A program made the translations under genes and the position numbers. DNA of 64,000 nucleotides, taken from positions 2,724,369 through 2,788,368 of the forward strand of contig JAWPML010000001.1 in NCBI GenBank assembly GCA_033344915.1. Direction: 5' to 3'. The first letter of the stretch is position 1; each line of letters opens with the position of its first letter. Source of the stretch: Acidimicrobiales bacterium. Its GTDB lineage: Bacteria > Actinomycetota > Acidimicrobiia > Acidimicrobiales > Aldehydirespiratoraceae. This document shows, one piece after another, positions 50,898 through 59,398 of the stretch. The notes below the pieces were generated by a model that made no database searches, was not told the origin of the DNA, and saw nothing but the letters and a program-made list of their open reading frames with translations.

Positions 50898-52133
50898 ATG
50901 ACCTCACACGACGTTGTCGTCGTCGGCGCCGGCCTTGCCGGGCTCGCCGCGTCGATCCGGCTCCGCGACAAGGGGCACGAACCGCTGGTGCTCGAGCGCT
51001 CCGACGGCCCCGGCGGTCGGGTCCGCACCGACATGGTCGACGGCTTCCGGCTCGACCGTGGTTTCCAGCTGCTCCTCACCGCCTATCCGGCGGCGCAGGA
51101 CCTGCTCGACTACGACGCCCTGGATCTCGAACCGTTCGACGCCGGTGCGCTGGTGCGGATCGACGATGCGTTCCACCGCGTCGCCGACCCGTTCCGCTCG
51201 CCGGGTGACGCCTTCGGGACCCTGCGGGCCCCCATCGGAACCCTGAAGGACAAGCGAGCGATCCTGCGGTTCCGCAAGCGGGTGCAGGCCGGCGAGGTCG
51301 ACGACCTTTTCACCCAGAAGGAGACCACGGCGCTCGACCGACTTCGCGAGGTGGGCTTCTCCGATCGGATGATCGACCGGTTCCTCCGCCCCCTCTTCAG
51401 CGGCATCGCCCTCGACGACGCGCTCGGGTTCTCGAGCCGCTCGCTCGAGTTCGTGTTCCGGATGCTGTCCGACGGGGATGCCGCCGTTCCCCGAGCCGGC
51501 ATGGGCGCCATCTCCGACCAGCTCGCGAGCCGGCTCCCCGCCGGGTCGATCCGCTACGACACCACGGTCACGGGCGTCGGCGATCGCCATGTCGAGATCG
51601 GTGACCGTCGGCTCGAGGCCGATGCCGTCGTGGTCGCCACCGACGCCGCCGACGCCGCCCGCCTCACCGACGGCGAGGTCGACGATCCCGGCGCCAACGC
51701 CCTCACCACCTGGTGGTTCGCCGCGCCGGAGCCGCCGCTGCGGCGCCCCCTCATCGTGCTCGACGGCAACGGCGACAGCGCCGTCAACAACCTCGCCGTT
51801 CTCTCGCAGGTCTCACCCGACTACGCGCCGGACGACCGCGCCCTGGTGGCCGTGTCCTCGCCGCGACTCGGCGTGGACGAATCCGCTGTCCGCACGACCC
51901 TCACCGACTGGTACGGCGGGGGCGTCGAGGGGTGGGAGACCCTCCGGGTCGACGCGATCGAGCGGGCCCAGCCGAAGCAGCTCGTCGGCGAGGACCCCGA
52001 CCAGCGGGTCCGCCTGAACTCGGGCCTCTTCGTGGCCGGCGACCATCGCCAGCACGCCTCGATCAACGGAGCCCTCGTCTCCGGCTGCCGAGCCGCCGAC
52101 GCCGTCGCCGCCAAGCTATGCCGCGCCGACTGA
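50898..52133 (+). CDS. FAD-dependent amine oxidase-family protein (protoporphyrinogen oxidase/phytoene desaturase-like)
   Basis: 411 residues. N-terminal dinucleotide motif VVVVGAGLAGLAASIRL (GxGxxG, residues 10-15), then ERSDGPGGRVRT, the second FAD motif of the amine oxidase family, and a C-terminal GLFVAGDHRQHASINGALVSG that closes the flavin site. It resembles bacterial NAD(P)-binding flavoproteins annotated as amine oxidase or carotenoid desaturase-like; the true substrate is unknown. Monocistronic; palindromic repeat copy C follows the stop directly. Confidence 0.85.
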   Translation: MTSHDVVVVGAGLAGLAASIRLRDKGHEPLVLERSDGPGGRVRTDMVDGFRLDRGFQLLLTAYPAAQDLLDYDALDLEPFDAGALVRIDDAFHRVADPFRSPGDAFGTLRAPIGTLKDKRAILRFRKRVQAGEVDDLFTQKETTALDRLREVGFSDRMIDRFLRPLFSGIALDDALGFSSRSLEFVFRMLSDGDAAVPRAGMGAISDQLASRLPAGSIRYDTTVTGVGDRHVEIGDRRLEADAVVVATDAADAARLTDGEVDDPGANALTTWWFAAPEPPLRRPLIVLDGNGDSAVNNLAVLSQVSPDYAPDDRALVAVSSPRLGVDESAVRTTLTDWYGGGVEGWETLRVDAIERAQPKQLVGEDPDQRVRLNSGLFVAGDHRQHASINGALVSGCRAADAVAAKLCRAD

Positions 52134-52136
52134 CCC

Positions 52137-52169
52137 ATACCTTCTGGGGTCAGACCCCCATACTTTCTC
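52137..52169. repeat. Dispersed palindromic repeat, copy C
   Basis: Palindromic core GGGGTCAGACCCC (52146-52158) flanked by ATACCTTCT (52137-52145) and ATACTTTCT (52160-52168), which are direct rather than inverted repeats. The right half matches copy B base for base except one (CCCCCATACTTTCTC against CCCCCGTACTTTCTC). It lies four bases after the FAD-enzyme stop. Confidence 0.75.
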
Positions 52170-52251
52170 GCGTTTGTGATTCGCATGCGGCGCGCGCGAA
52201 CGGCCGAGTTTCGCTCGGACACTGGCGTCCACGGGTCCCGGAAAGTTCCTC

Positions 52252-52284
52252 TTGACGAGCGTGTAGTTACGCGGCTGTAATTAC
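52252..52284 (+). promoter_or_regulatory. Promoter of nrdAB with overlapping direct repeats
   Basis: TTGACG (52252-52257), 18-base spacer, TGTAAT (52276-52281), about 100 bases before nrdA. Two near-identical 9-mers, TGTAGTTAC (52262-52270) and TGTAATTAC (52276-52284), spaced 14 bases, cover the spacer and -10, and GTAATTAC is itself palindromic. A regulator site is likely. It does not match the classical NrdR box closely. Confidence 0.55.
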
Positions 52285-52384
52285 GAGTCCGCAACTCTTG
52301 TCCGAGAGAGTGGCGGCGAGGCGTCGATCCGACCGGGAGTCACGCCTTCGATTCGCACTCCCGGCGCGGGGAAGGGGCCTGGAA

Positions 52385-54856
52385 ATGGCGATCACGGAGG
52401 ACCGGCTGACCGCCGTCGACAACACGGAGACGGCAGCAGCGACCACGACGAGCATGCGGGTGAAGAAGCGCAGCGGTGCGCTCGAACCCGTCGACGTGAA
52501 CAAGATCGTCAATGCGGTCGCCCGGGCGAGCGAGGGTCTGCTCGGGGTCGATCCGATGGTGGTGTCGACCCGCACCATCGCCGCGCTGGCCGACGGCGCC
52601 ACCACCCAGGAGCTCGACGAGCTGTCGATCCGCACCGCGGCGGGGCTCATCGTCGAGGAGCCCCACTACTCGAAGCTCGCGGCCCGCCTGCTGTCGATCT
52701 ACATCGACAAGGAGGTGCGCAACCAGAACGCCCCGTGGTTCTCGGAGTCGGTGTCGCTCGGCCACAAGCTCGGCCTGATCGGCGACGACGTCCTCGCCTT
52801 CGTGGAGGAGCACGCCCCCGAGCTCAACGCCGCCATCAACAGCCAGCGGGACAAGAACTTCGAGTTCTTCGGTCTGCGCACCGTCTACGACCGCTACCTG
52901 CTGCGCCACCCGGAGACCCGCGACGTCATCGAGACCCCGCAGTACTTCTTCCTGCGCGTCGCCTGCGGCCTGTCGACCAACCCGACCGAGGCGATCAAGT
53001 TCTACGACCTCATGTCGTCGCTCGCCTACCTGCCCTCCTCCCCCACCCTGTTCAACTCGGGCACGACCCACCCGCAGATGTCGAGCTGCTACCTCCTCGA
53101 CTCGCCGGAGGACAGCCTCGAGGGCATCTACAAGCGCTACACCGACATCGCCCGCCTCTCGAAGTTCGCCGGCGGCATCGGCGTCGCGTGGCACCGCATC
53201 CGTTCGAAGAACAGCCTGATCGTCGGCACCAACGGGCTCTCCAACGGCATCGTGCCGTGGCTGAAGACCCTCGACGCGTCCGTCGCCGCGGTGAACCAGG
53301 GCGGTCGCCGCAAGGGCGCCGCCTGCGTCTATCTCGAAGCGTGGCACGCCGACATCGACCAGTTCCTCGAGCTGCGCGACAACACCGGCGACCACGCCCG
53401 ACGCACCCACAACATCAACCTGGCCAACTGGATCCCCGACATGTTCATGGAGCGGGTCGAGAAGGACTGGCAGTGGAGCCTCTTCGATCCGAAGAAGGTG
53501 CCGGAGCTGATCGACACGTTCGGCGACGAGTTCCGCTCGATCTACGAACAGGCCGAGGCCGACGGCAAGTACGAAAAGCAGGTCCCGGCCCGCCAGCTCT
53601 ACCAGCGCATGATGAAGACGCTGGCCGAGACGGGCAACGGTTGGATGACCTTCAAGGACTCCTCCAACGAGAAGTGCAACCAGACCGGTCCGGGCACGGC
53701 GGGCGCCGGCAGCGCGAACGCCCGTGACCGGGTCGTGCACCTCTCCAACCTCTGCACCGAGATCCTCGAGGTCACGAGCCAGGCCGAGACCGCGGTGTGC
53801 AACCTCGGCTCGGTCAACCTCGGCGAGTTCGTCGTCGAGTCCGAGGGCGTCATCGCGATGGACTACACCCGTCTCGGCGAGGTCGTGCGCCAGGTCGTGC
53901 CGTTCCTCGACCGGGTGATCGACATCAACTACTACCCCACCGACGAGTCCGGTGCGTCCAACGCCCGTTGGCGCCCGGTCGGCCTCGGCCTCATGGGCCT
54001 GCAGGACGTCTTCTTCAAGATGGGCGTGGCCTTCGACAGTCCGGTCGCACGCGACGTGAGCCGACGGATCTCCGAGGAGATCTACTTCAACGCCCTGTGG
54101 GCGTCGACCGAGCTCGCGGAGGCCAGCGGCCCCCACGAGGCGTTCGCCGAGACCCGGGCCGCGGCCGGCGACCTCCAGTTCGACCTGTGGGGCGTGGAGC
54201 CGTCCGACCCGGAGCGCTGGGCTCCCCTGCGCGACCGCATCGAGCAGCACGGCCTGCGCAACTCGCTGATGATCGCGATCGCGCCGACGGCGACGATCGC
54301 CTCCATCGCCGGCTGCTACGAGTGCATCGAGCCCCAGGTGTCCAACCTGTTCAAGCGCGAGACGCTGTCCGGCGAGTTCATGCAGATCAACCGACACCTG
54401 GTCAAGGAGCTCCAGCGCCGCGGCCTGTGGGATGCCGAGATGATCGGCGAGGTCAAGAAGGCCGAGGGCTCGATCCAGGACATCGAGCGCATCCCGGACG
54501 ACCTCAAGGCGATCTACCGCACCGCCTGGGAGATCCCGATGAAGTCCCTGATCGAGATGGCGGCCGACCGCGGCGCCTTCATCGACCAGAGCCAGTCGCT
54601 GAACCTCTTCATGGAGGCCCCGACCATCGGCAAGCTCTCGTCGATGTACATGTACGCCTGGAAGGCCGGTCTGAAGACCACCTACTACCTGCGCAGCCGT
54701 CCGGCGACCCGCATCAACAAGACGACCACCTCCGGCACGCCGGGCACCACGCCCGACGGTCCCGGCGGTGGCGGCGAACCCACGAAGACCTTCACCGACG
54801 AAGAGGCGGTTGCCTGCTCGTTGGAGAACCCCGAGTCGTGTGAGGCGTGCGACTGA
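52385..54856 (+). CDS. nrdA: Ribonucleoside-diphosphate reductase subunit alpha (class Ia)
   Basis: Catalytic subunit reducing NDPs to dNDPs, 823 residues. ATG 52385 has AGGGG 7 bases upstream; earlier starts only add Arg-rich sequence. An N-terminal ATP-cone (about residues 20-110, from VKKRSGALEPVDVNKIVNAV) provides dATP control. The barrel shows SSCYLLDS, NQGGRRKGAACVYLEAWHADI, NLGSVNL and the C-terminal radical-transfer region. The tail ESCEACD supplies the redox cysteines that take electrons from thioredoxin-type donors. Coupled to nrdB (TGATG). Monocistronic pair with its own promoter. Confidence 0.95.
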   Translation: MAITEDRLTAVDNTETAAATTTSMRVKKRSGALEPVDVNKIVNAVARASEGLLGVDPMVVSTRTIAALADGATTQELDELSIRTAAGLIVEEPHYSKLAARLLSIYIDKEVRNQNAPWFSESVSLGHKLGLIGDDVLAFVEEHAPELNAAINSQRDKNFEFFGLRTVYDRYLLRHPETRDVIETPQYFFLRVACGLSTNPTEAIKFYDLMSSLAYLPSSPTLFNSGTTHPQMSSCYLLDSPEDSLEGIYKRYTDIARLSKFAGGIGVAWHRIRSKNSLIVGTNGLSNGIVPWLKTLDASVAAVNQGGRRKGAACVYLEAWHADIDQFLELRDNTGDHARRTHNINLANWIPDMFMERVEKDWQWSLFDPKKVPELIDTFGDEFRSIYEQAEADGKYEKQVPARQLYQRMMKTLAETGNGWMTFKDSSNEKCNQTGPGTAGAGSANARDRVVHLSNLCTEILEVTSQAETAVCNLGSVNLGEFVVESEGVIAMDYTRLGEVVRQVVPFLDRVIDINYYPTDESGASNARWRPVGLGLMGLQDVFFKMGVAFDSPVARDVSRRISEEIYFNALWASTELAEASGPHEAFAETRAAAGDLQFDLWGVEPSDPERWAPLRDRIEQHGLRNSLMIAIAPTATIASIAGCYECIEPQVSNLFKRETLSGEFMQINRHLVKELQRRGLWDAEMIGEVKKAEGSIQDIERIPDDLKAIYRTAWEIPMKSLIEMAADRGAFIDQSQSLNLFMEAPTIGKLSSMYMYAWKAGLKTTYYLRSRPATRINKTTTSGTPGTTPDGPGGGGEPTKTFTDEEAVACSLENPESCEACD

Positions 54857-55968
54857 TGGCGCTCGCAGACGACCTCAACCTTGCTCTGGGTTCGGCCGGC
54901 GCTGCGCCGGTCGCGCCGGAGTCCCCCGGTGACCGTCACGGTCACTTCGCCACCCCGGCGAACGCTCAGTCCAACATCCTGGATCCCGGGTTCAACCTGA
55001 CGCTCCGGCCGATGCGCTACCCCCAGTTCTTCGAGATGTACAAGGACGCGATCAAGAACACCTGGACGGTCGAGGAGATCGACTTCTCCGACGATCTGAC
55101 GGATCTCGACCGCAAGCTGATGCCGGCGGAGAAGCACATGATCAGCCGTCTCGTGGCGTTCTTCGCCACCGGCGACTCGATCGTGGCCAACAACCTCGTC
55201 CTCAACCTCTACGAGCACATCAACTCGCCCGAGGCCCGGATGTACCTGAGCCGCCAGCTCTACGAAGAGGCGCTCCACGTCCAGTTCTACCTGAACCTGC
55301 TCGACAACTACATCCCCGATGCCGACGAGCGGGCCGAGGCGTTCGCGGCCATCGAGAACATCCCGGCGATCCGGGCGAAGGCCGAGTTCTGCTTCAAGTG
55401 GATGGGCGACGTCCCCGACGGGCAACTGCAGACGCCCGAGGATCGCAAGCGTTTCCTGATGAACCTCATCTGCTTCGCGACCTGCATCGAGGGGCTGTTC
55501 TTCTTCGCCGCCTTCGCCTACGTCTACTTCCTGCGTTCGAAGGGTCTGCTCAACGGGCTCGCGGCCGGCACCAACTGGGTGTTCCGCGACGAGTCGATGC
55601 ACATGAACTTCGCCCTCGAGGTGATCAACACCGTGCGGGCCGAGGAGCCCGAACTGTTCGACGCCGATCTCGGCGAACGGATCACGGCGATGGTCGAGGA
55701 AGCCGTCGATGCCGAGTTCCAGTTCGCCGAGGACCTCCTCGGCGAGGGCGTGCCCGGCATGTCCACCGCCGACACCCGGATGTATCTGGAGTTCGTCGCC
55801 GACCAGCGGCTCGCTCAGCTCGGCCTGCCGAAGCGGTTCGGCTCGTCCAACCCGTTCAGCTTCATGGAGCTGCAGGACGTGCAGGAGCTCTCGAACTTCT
55901 TCGAGCGCACCGTGTCCGCCTACCAGGTCGGCGTCGAAGGCGACGTCGCCTTCGACGAGGACTTCTAG
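54856..55968 (+). CDS. nrdB: Ribonucleoside-diphosphate reductase subunit beta (class Ia)
   Basis: Radical-generating subunit, 370 residues. ATG 54856 shares a base with the nrdA stop; GTG 54847 is an alternative. Di-iron ligands are visible: E and H in YEEALHVQFY, E in CIEGLFFF, E and H in RDESMHMNF. The Tyr four residues after the first His (ALHVQFY) is in the tyrosyl-radical position, so this is the radical-Tyr class rather than an Mn/Fe Ic enzyme, where it is replaced. The C-terminal acidic tail (GDVAFDEDF) docks on the alpha subunit. Confidence 0.95.
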   Translation: MALADDLNLALGSAGAAPVAPESPGDRHGHFATPANAQSNILDPGFNLTLRPMRYPQFFEMYKDAIKNTWTVEEIDFSDDLTDLDRKLMPAEKHMISRLVAFFATGDSIVANNLVLNLYEHINSPEARMYLSRQLYEEALHVQFYLNLLDNYIPDADERAEAFAAIENIPAIRAKAEFCFKWMGDVPDGQLQTPEDRKRFLMNLICFATCIEGLFFFAAFAYVYFLRSKGLLNGLAAGTNWVFRDESMHMNFALEVINTVRAEEPELFDADLGERITAMVEEAVDAEFQFAEDLLGEGVPGMSTADTRMYLEFVADQRLAQLGLPKRFGSSNPFSFMELQDVQELSNFFERTVSAYQVGVEGDVAFDEDF

Positions 55969-56040
55969 TCCCACCGTCTCGGCGGCTTCGGCCACCGGTC
56001 ACCACCACCCCCGGCTCGCGAGGACGGGGCAACCCCCCAC

Positions 56041-56083
56041 GACGGCCGTCCGTCTCGCTCCGAGGAGCGAGCGGGCGGCCGTC
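56041..56083. terminator. Bidirectional terminator between nrdB and ilvA
   Basis: Left arm GACGGCCGTC-CGTCTCGCTCC (56041-56061) and right arm GGAGCGAGCGGGCGGCCGTC (56064-56083) pair along about 20 bases with one bulge and few mismatches. It sits between converging genes and ends seven bases from the ilvA stop. Confidence 0.75.
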
Positions 56084-56089
56084 CCGCGT

Positions 56090-57307
56090 TCACCAGTCCA
56101 ACAGGTCCGCGTGGATGCCCTGCGCCCGGATTGCCTCGAGCACCCGCTCGGCGTGCTCGGCATCGAGGGTGTCGATGCGCAGTTCGAGCACCGTGCTGCG
56201 GGCCCCGGTCGACCCGAGGCCGTCGTGGTCGACCTCGACGACGTTGGCCGCCTCCCGGGCGATCAGGTCGGCCACGAGGGCCAGGCGCCCGGGCACGTCG
56301 TCGAGTTCGACCCGGAGGCGATTGAGCCGGCCCGCGACGGCAAGGCCGCGCAATGTGACGACGGACAGGGTGCGCGGGTCGATGTTGCCGCCGGACAACA
56401 CGAGCCCGACCCGCTTGCCCGCAAAGCGCTCCGGGTAGGTCATGAGCGCCGCGAGGCAAGCCGCGCCGGCCCCCTCGACCACCGTCTTCTCGATCTCGAG
56501 CAGCATCGCGATCGCCTGTTCGATCGCCGCCTCGGGAACCACGAGAACGTCGACCCCGTGCTCGGCCAGGATCGCGGCGGTGAGCCCGCCCGGCTCGGTG
56601 ACGGCGATGCCGTCGGCCACCGTGGACCCGGCCCGTGCGGTCGACGCCCGCCCGGCCAGCCGATCGGCCATCGAGGGATAGCGCTCGGTCTGCACGCCGA
56701 CGATCTCGACCGGGCGGTCATGGCCCGACGCGGCGACGGCGAGTCCGGCCGCGAGTCCGCCGCCGCCGACCGACGTGACGATCATGTCGAGCGCCGGCTC
56801 CTGTTCGAGCATTTCCAACCCGACGGTCCCCTGCCCGGCGATCACGGCCGGGTCGTCGAACGGGTGGATGAACTCGAGTCCCCGCTCCTCGGCCAGCTCA
56901 CGGGCGCGCCCGGCGGCCTCCATGACGTCGGCCCCGGCGAGCACGACCTCGGCGCCCAGATCCCGCGTCCGGGCGACCTTCACGAACGGCGTGTTCTCGG
57001 GCATGACGATCGTCGTCGGCAGTCCGAGCAGGGCACCATGGTGGGCGACCCCCTGCGCATGGTTCCCGGCGGACATCGCCACGACGCCTCGACCCGGCGC
57101 GACCGTCAACAGCCGGTGACGGGCACCGCGCCCCTTGAACGACCCCGTGTACTGGAGGTTCTCGAACTTGAGATGCACCGTCGCCCCGGTGATCTCGCTG
57201 AGTGTGCGGGAGTGGGTCAGCGGTGTGCGTTCGAGCGCGCCATCGATCGCGGCCGCGGCCGCACGAATGGCATCGAGATTGACGGCGTCGGCCGCGGGCG
57301 GGGACAT
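56090..57307 (-). CDS. ilvA: Threonine ammonia-lyase (threonine dehydratase) with ACT domain
   Basis: PLP enzyme turning threonine into 2-oxobutanoate, 405 residues. PLP-binding lysine K58 in GSFKGRGARH; the glycine loop for the phosphate is SVGGGGLAAG; SAGNHAQGVAHHGALLG is the substrate loop. A single C-terminal ACT-like domain (about 325-405) is present. This length and layout fit the one-ACT bacterial form, shorter than E. coli biosynthetic IlvA, which has two. Serine racemase-like activity is possible. Last gene of a long minus-strand run. Confidence 0.92.
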   Translation of the reverse strand: MSPPAADAVNLDAIRAAAAAIDGALERTPLTHSRTLSEITGATVHLKFENLQYTGSFKGRGARHRLLTVAPGRGVVAMSAGNHAQGVAHHGALLGLPTTIVMPENTPFVKVARTRDLGAEVVLAGADVMEAAGRARELAEERGLEFIHPFDDPAVIAGQGTVGLEMLEQEPALDMIVTSVGGGGLAAGLAVAASGHDRPVEIVGVQTERYPSMADRLAGRASTARAGSTVADGIAVTEPGGLTAAILAEHGVDVLVVPEAAIEQAIAMLLEIEKTVVEGAGAACLAALMTYPERFAGKRVGLVLSGGNIDPRTLSVVTLRGLAVAGRLNRLRVELDDVPGRLALVADLIAREAANVVEVDHDGLGSTGARSTVLELRIDTLDAEHAERVLEAIRAQGIHADLLDW

Positions 57308-57344
57308 CCGGAAAGGGTAGGCCGTTCCGTCAACGACCGAAGCC

Positions 57345-58088
57345 TCACGCCATCGACGCGAGTTGCTCCGGCTTCAGCAGGATCCAGACGGTCTCGGCCA
57401 GCGCGAGTATGTCGCCGGTTTCGTCCCAGATCACCGACCCCGCCATCCGGCGCCGCCCCTCGCTCGCCACCCGCCAGCCCCCGACCACCAGCGACTCGCC
57501 TGTGGCGGCCCGACGTAGGACACGGGCGGTCATGGTGCCGAGCACCATCCCCGGCGAACCCGGGTCCGCGTCGACCAGGAAGGCCATGCCCGACGGGCAG
57601 TCCAGCGCGGCCCAGAGCACGGCCACGTCGACGAGGCCATCCTCATCGCCGACCGACTCATGGGGCGACCAGGGCCAGGCGACGAGTGCGTCGCGGCCGG
57701 CGTCTCCGGGAAAGAGGCGAAGTCCGTCTCGATCATCTCGAGCCGGTCCGCACGCGAAACAGGTCGGGAAGATGTGCGCGTTCGTGTACTCGTCGAGATC
57801 GAAGTCCGTGCGGAGGGCGGCCGCCTCGCTCGGCGACACCGCGCTCGGTGCGGCGACTGTCGGGACCCCGGCCGTTGCGGAGACGACGATGCCGTCGGGC
57901 CCGACGAGCGCAACCTCGTCAGCGCTTCGCTCGACCTCCAGCGCCGTGTTCAACGGTGGGGGCAGGTGGAGGCGCACGGTCGCGGCAGGCTGGCCGAGCG
58001 ACTTCGCCGCCAGCCCACAGGCGTATCCGCCGTTGGCGGAGCGCGGTGGCCCGTGAAACCGACTCTCGATGACAACCGTTTCCGCCAT
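57345..58088 (-). CDS. Hotdog-fold-like hypothetical protein (possible acyl-CoA thioesterase)
   Basis: 247 residues from ATG 58088, chosen because GAGGAG lies 6 bases ahead; ATG 58106 is possible. The opening RFHGPPRSANGGYACGLAAKSLGQ resembles the start of thioesterase-superfamily proteins in actinobacteria, followed by ATVRLHLPPPLNTALEVERS. A cysteine pair (PTCFACGP) lies mid-chain. The second half (SGMAFLVDADPGSPGMVLGTMTARVL...WRVASEGRRRMAGSVIWDETGDILALAETVW) has the alternating pattern of a second hotdog. Catalytic residues are not certain. It follows kynU by 23 bases. Confidence 0.7.
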   Translation of the reverse strand: MAETVVIESRFHGPPRSANGGYACGLAAKSLGQPAATVRLHLPPPLNTALEVERSADEVALVGPDGIVVSATAGVPTVAAPSAVSPSEAAALRTDFDLDEYTNAHIFPTCFACGPARDDRDGLRLFPGDAGRDALVAWPWSPHESVGDEDGLVDVAVLWAALDCPSGMAFLVDADPGSPGMVLGTMTARVLRRAATGESLVVGGWRVASEGRRRMAGSVIWDETGDILALAETVWILLKPEQLASMA

Positions 58089-58111
58089 GCGCTGCTCCTC
58101 GGGCATTGAAC

Positions 58112-59398
58112 CTACGTGACCGCGGCGCGGTCCGCGGGATAGCCGGCGGCCAGGTCGCCCTCGATCACCCGGGCCAGCCGCTCGATCGCCGTGTGGGCGT
58201 CGAGGTGCGATGTCGTCAACGGCGACAGTCCGAGCCGGATGTTGTCCGGGGCGCGGAAGTCCGGGATGACGCGGCCGACGTCGATGAGGGCCTGGCAGAT
58301 CTGCCAGGCCTGCTCGTGGGCGAGCGCCGCGTGCGCGCCGCGCCGGGCCGGGTCGCGCGGCGACACCCATTCCACGCCGAGCGGGGCGAGCCGGCGGTCG
58401 GCGAGCGCCTCCACCCGGGCGACCAACGCCCGTCCCTTGGCCGCGATCGCGTCGATCCCCGCGTCACCCACCGCGCCGACGCCCGCCTCGGCCCCGATCA
58501 ACGACAGGATCGGCGCGGTGCCGGTCTGGAAGCGCGCGATCCCCGGCGCCGGGTCGTGGGCGAGTCCGAACTCGAACGGCTCCGCATCGCCCCACCATCC
58601 CGCGATCGGGTTGCGGAGCTCGTCCTGGAGATCGCGGCGCACGTAGAGGAACGCCGGCGAGCCCGGGCCACCGTTGAGGAACTTGTAGGTGCATCCAACC
58701 GCGAGGTCCGCGTCGGCCGCGGCGAGATCCAGCTCGACGGCGCCGACACTGTGACTGAGATCCCAGAGGACGAGGGCGCCCACCTCGTGGGCGGCCGCGG
58801 TGATCGCCGCGAGGTCGTAGGTGTACCCCGACTTGAAGACCGTGGCCGACAGCGACAGCAGCGCGACGTCCTCGTCGAGCGCGTCGACGATCGCCGCGAC
58901 CGGACCGTGGACGCCGTCCGACGGCACCACCTGGAGCAGGGCGCCGGCGGCATTCGCCACCGATCGGAGGACGTGGACATCCGACGGGAAGTTCAGATCG
59001 TCCGTGACGACCCGGGACCGTCCGACCTGTCGGGTCATGGCTGCGGTCGCGAGCTTGTGCAGGTTCACCGTGGTGGAGTCCGCCACGATCACCTCATCCG
59101 CCGCGGCGCCGATGAGCGGGGCAATGCGGCCACCCACGTCGGCGGCCAGCGACCACCAACGCTCGTTCCACGAACGAATCAGTCGGCTCCCCCATTCATG
59201 ACGCACGGCGGTCGCGACGGCGTCGACCGCCGTGTGCGGCAGCCGCCCGAGCGAGTTGCCGTCCAGATAGATCATCGAGGGATCGTCGTCGACGAAGCGA
59301 TCCCGGTAGGACCGCAGCGGATCGACAGCATCGGCCGCGACGGCCTCGTCGTAGCCCGCGCTGGAAGGGAACGGACCCAGGTCGAACGCCGCCGTCAT
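58112..59398 (-). CDS. kynU: Kynureninase
   Basis: PLP enzyme cleaving kynurenine to anthranilate and alanine, 428 residues, normal length. Signatures: MIYLDGNSLGRLP near residue 42-54, ADSTTVNLHKL, DLSHSVGAVELDL and the PLP lysine K239 in GCTYKFLNGGPGSPAFLY. Its ATG 59398 overlaps the decarboxylase stop (ATGA), so the two enzymes are coupled. No tryptophan dioxygenase or formamidase gene is present in the window; the P450 upstream in the same operon does not replace them by known chemistry. Confidence 0.92.
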   Translation of the reverse strand: MTAAFDLGPFPSSAGYDEAVAADAVDPLRSYRDRFVDDDPSMIYLDGNSLGRLPHTAVDAVATAVRHEWGSRLIRSWNERWWSLAADVGGRIAPLIGAAADEVIVADSTTVNLHKLATAAMTRQVGRSRVVTDDLNFPSDVHVLRSVANAAGALLQVVPSDGVHGPVAAIVDALDEDVALLSLSATVFKSGYTYDLAAITAAAHEVGALVLWDLSHSVGAVELDLAAADADLAVGCTYKFLNGGPGSPAFLYVRRDLQDELRNPIAGWWGDAEPFEFGLAHDPAPGIARFQTGTAPILSLIGAEAGVGAVGDAGIDAIAAKGRALVARVEALADRRLAPLGVEWVSPRDPARRGAHAALAHEQAWQICQALIDVGRVIPDFRAPDNIRLGLSPLTTSHLDAHTAIERLARVIEGDLAAGYPADRAAVT

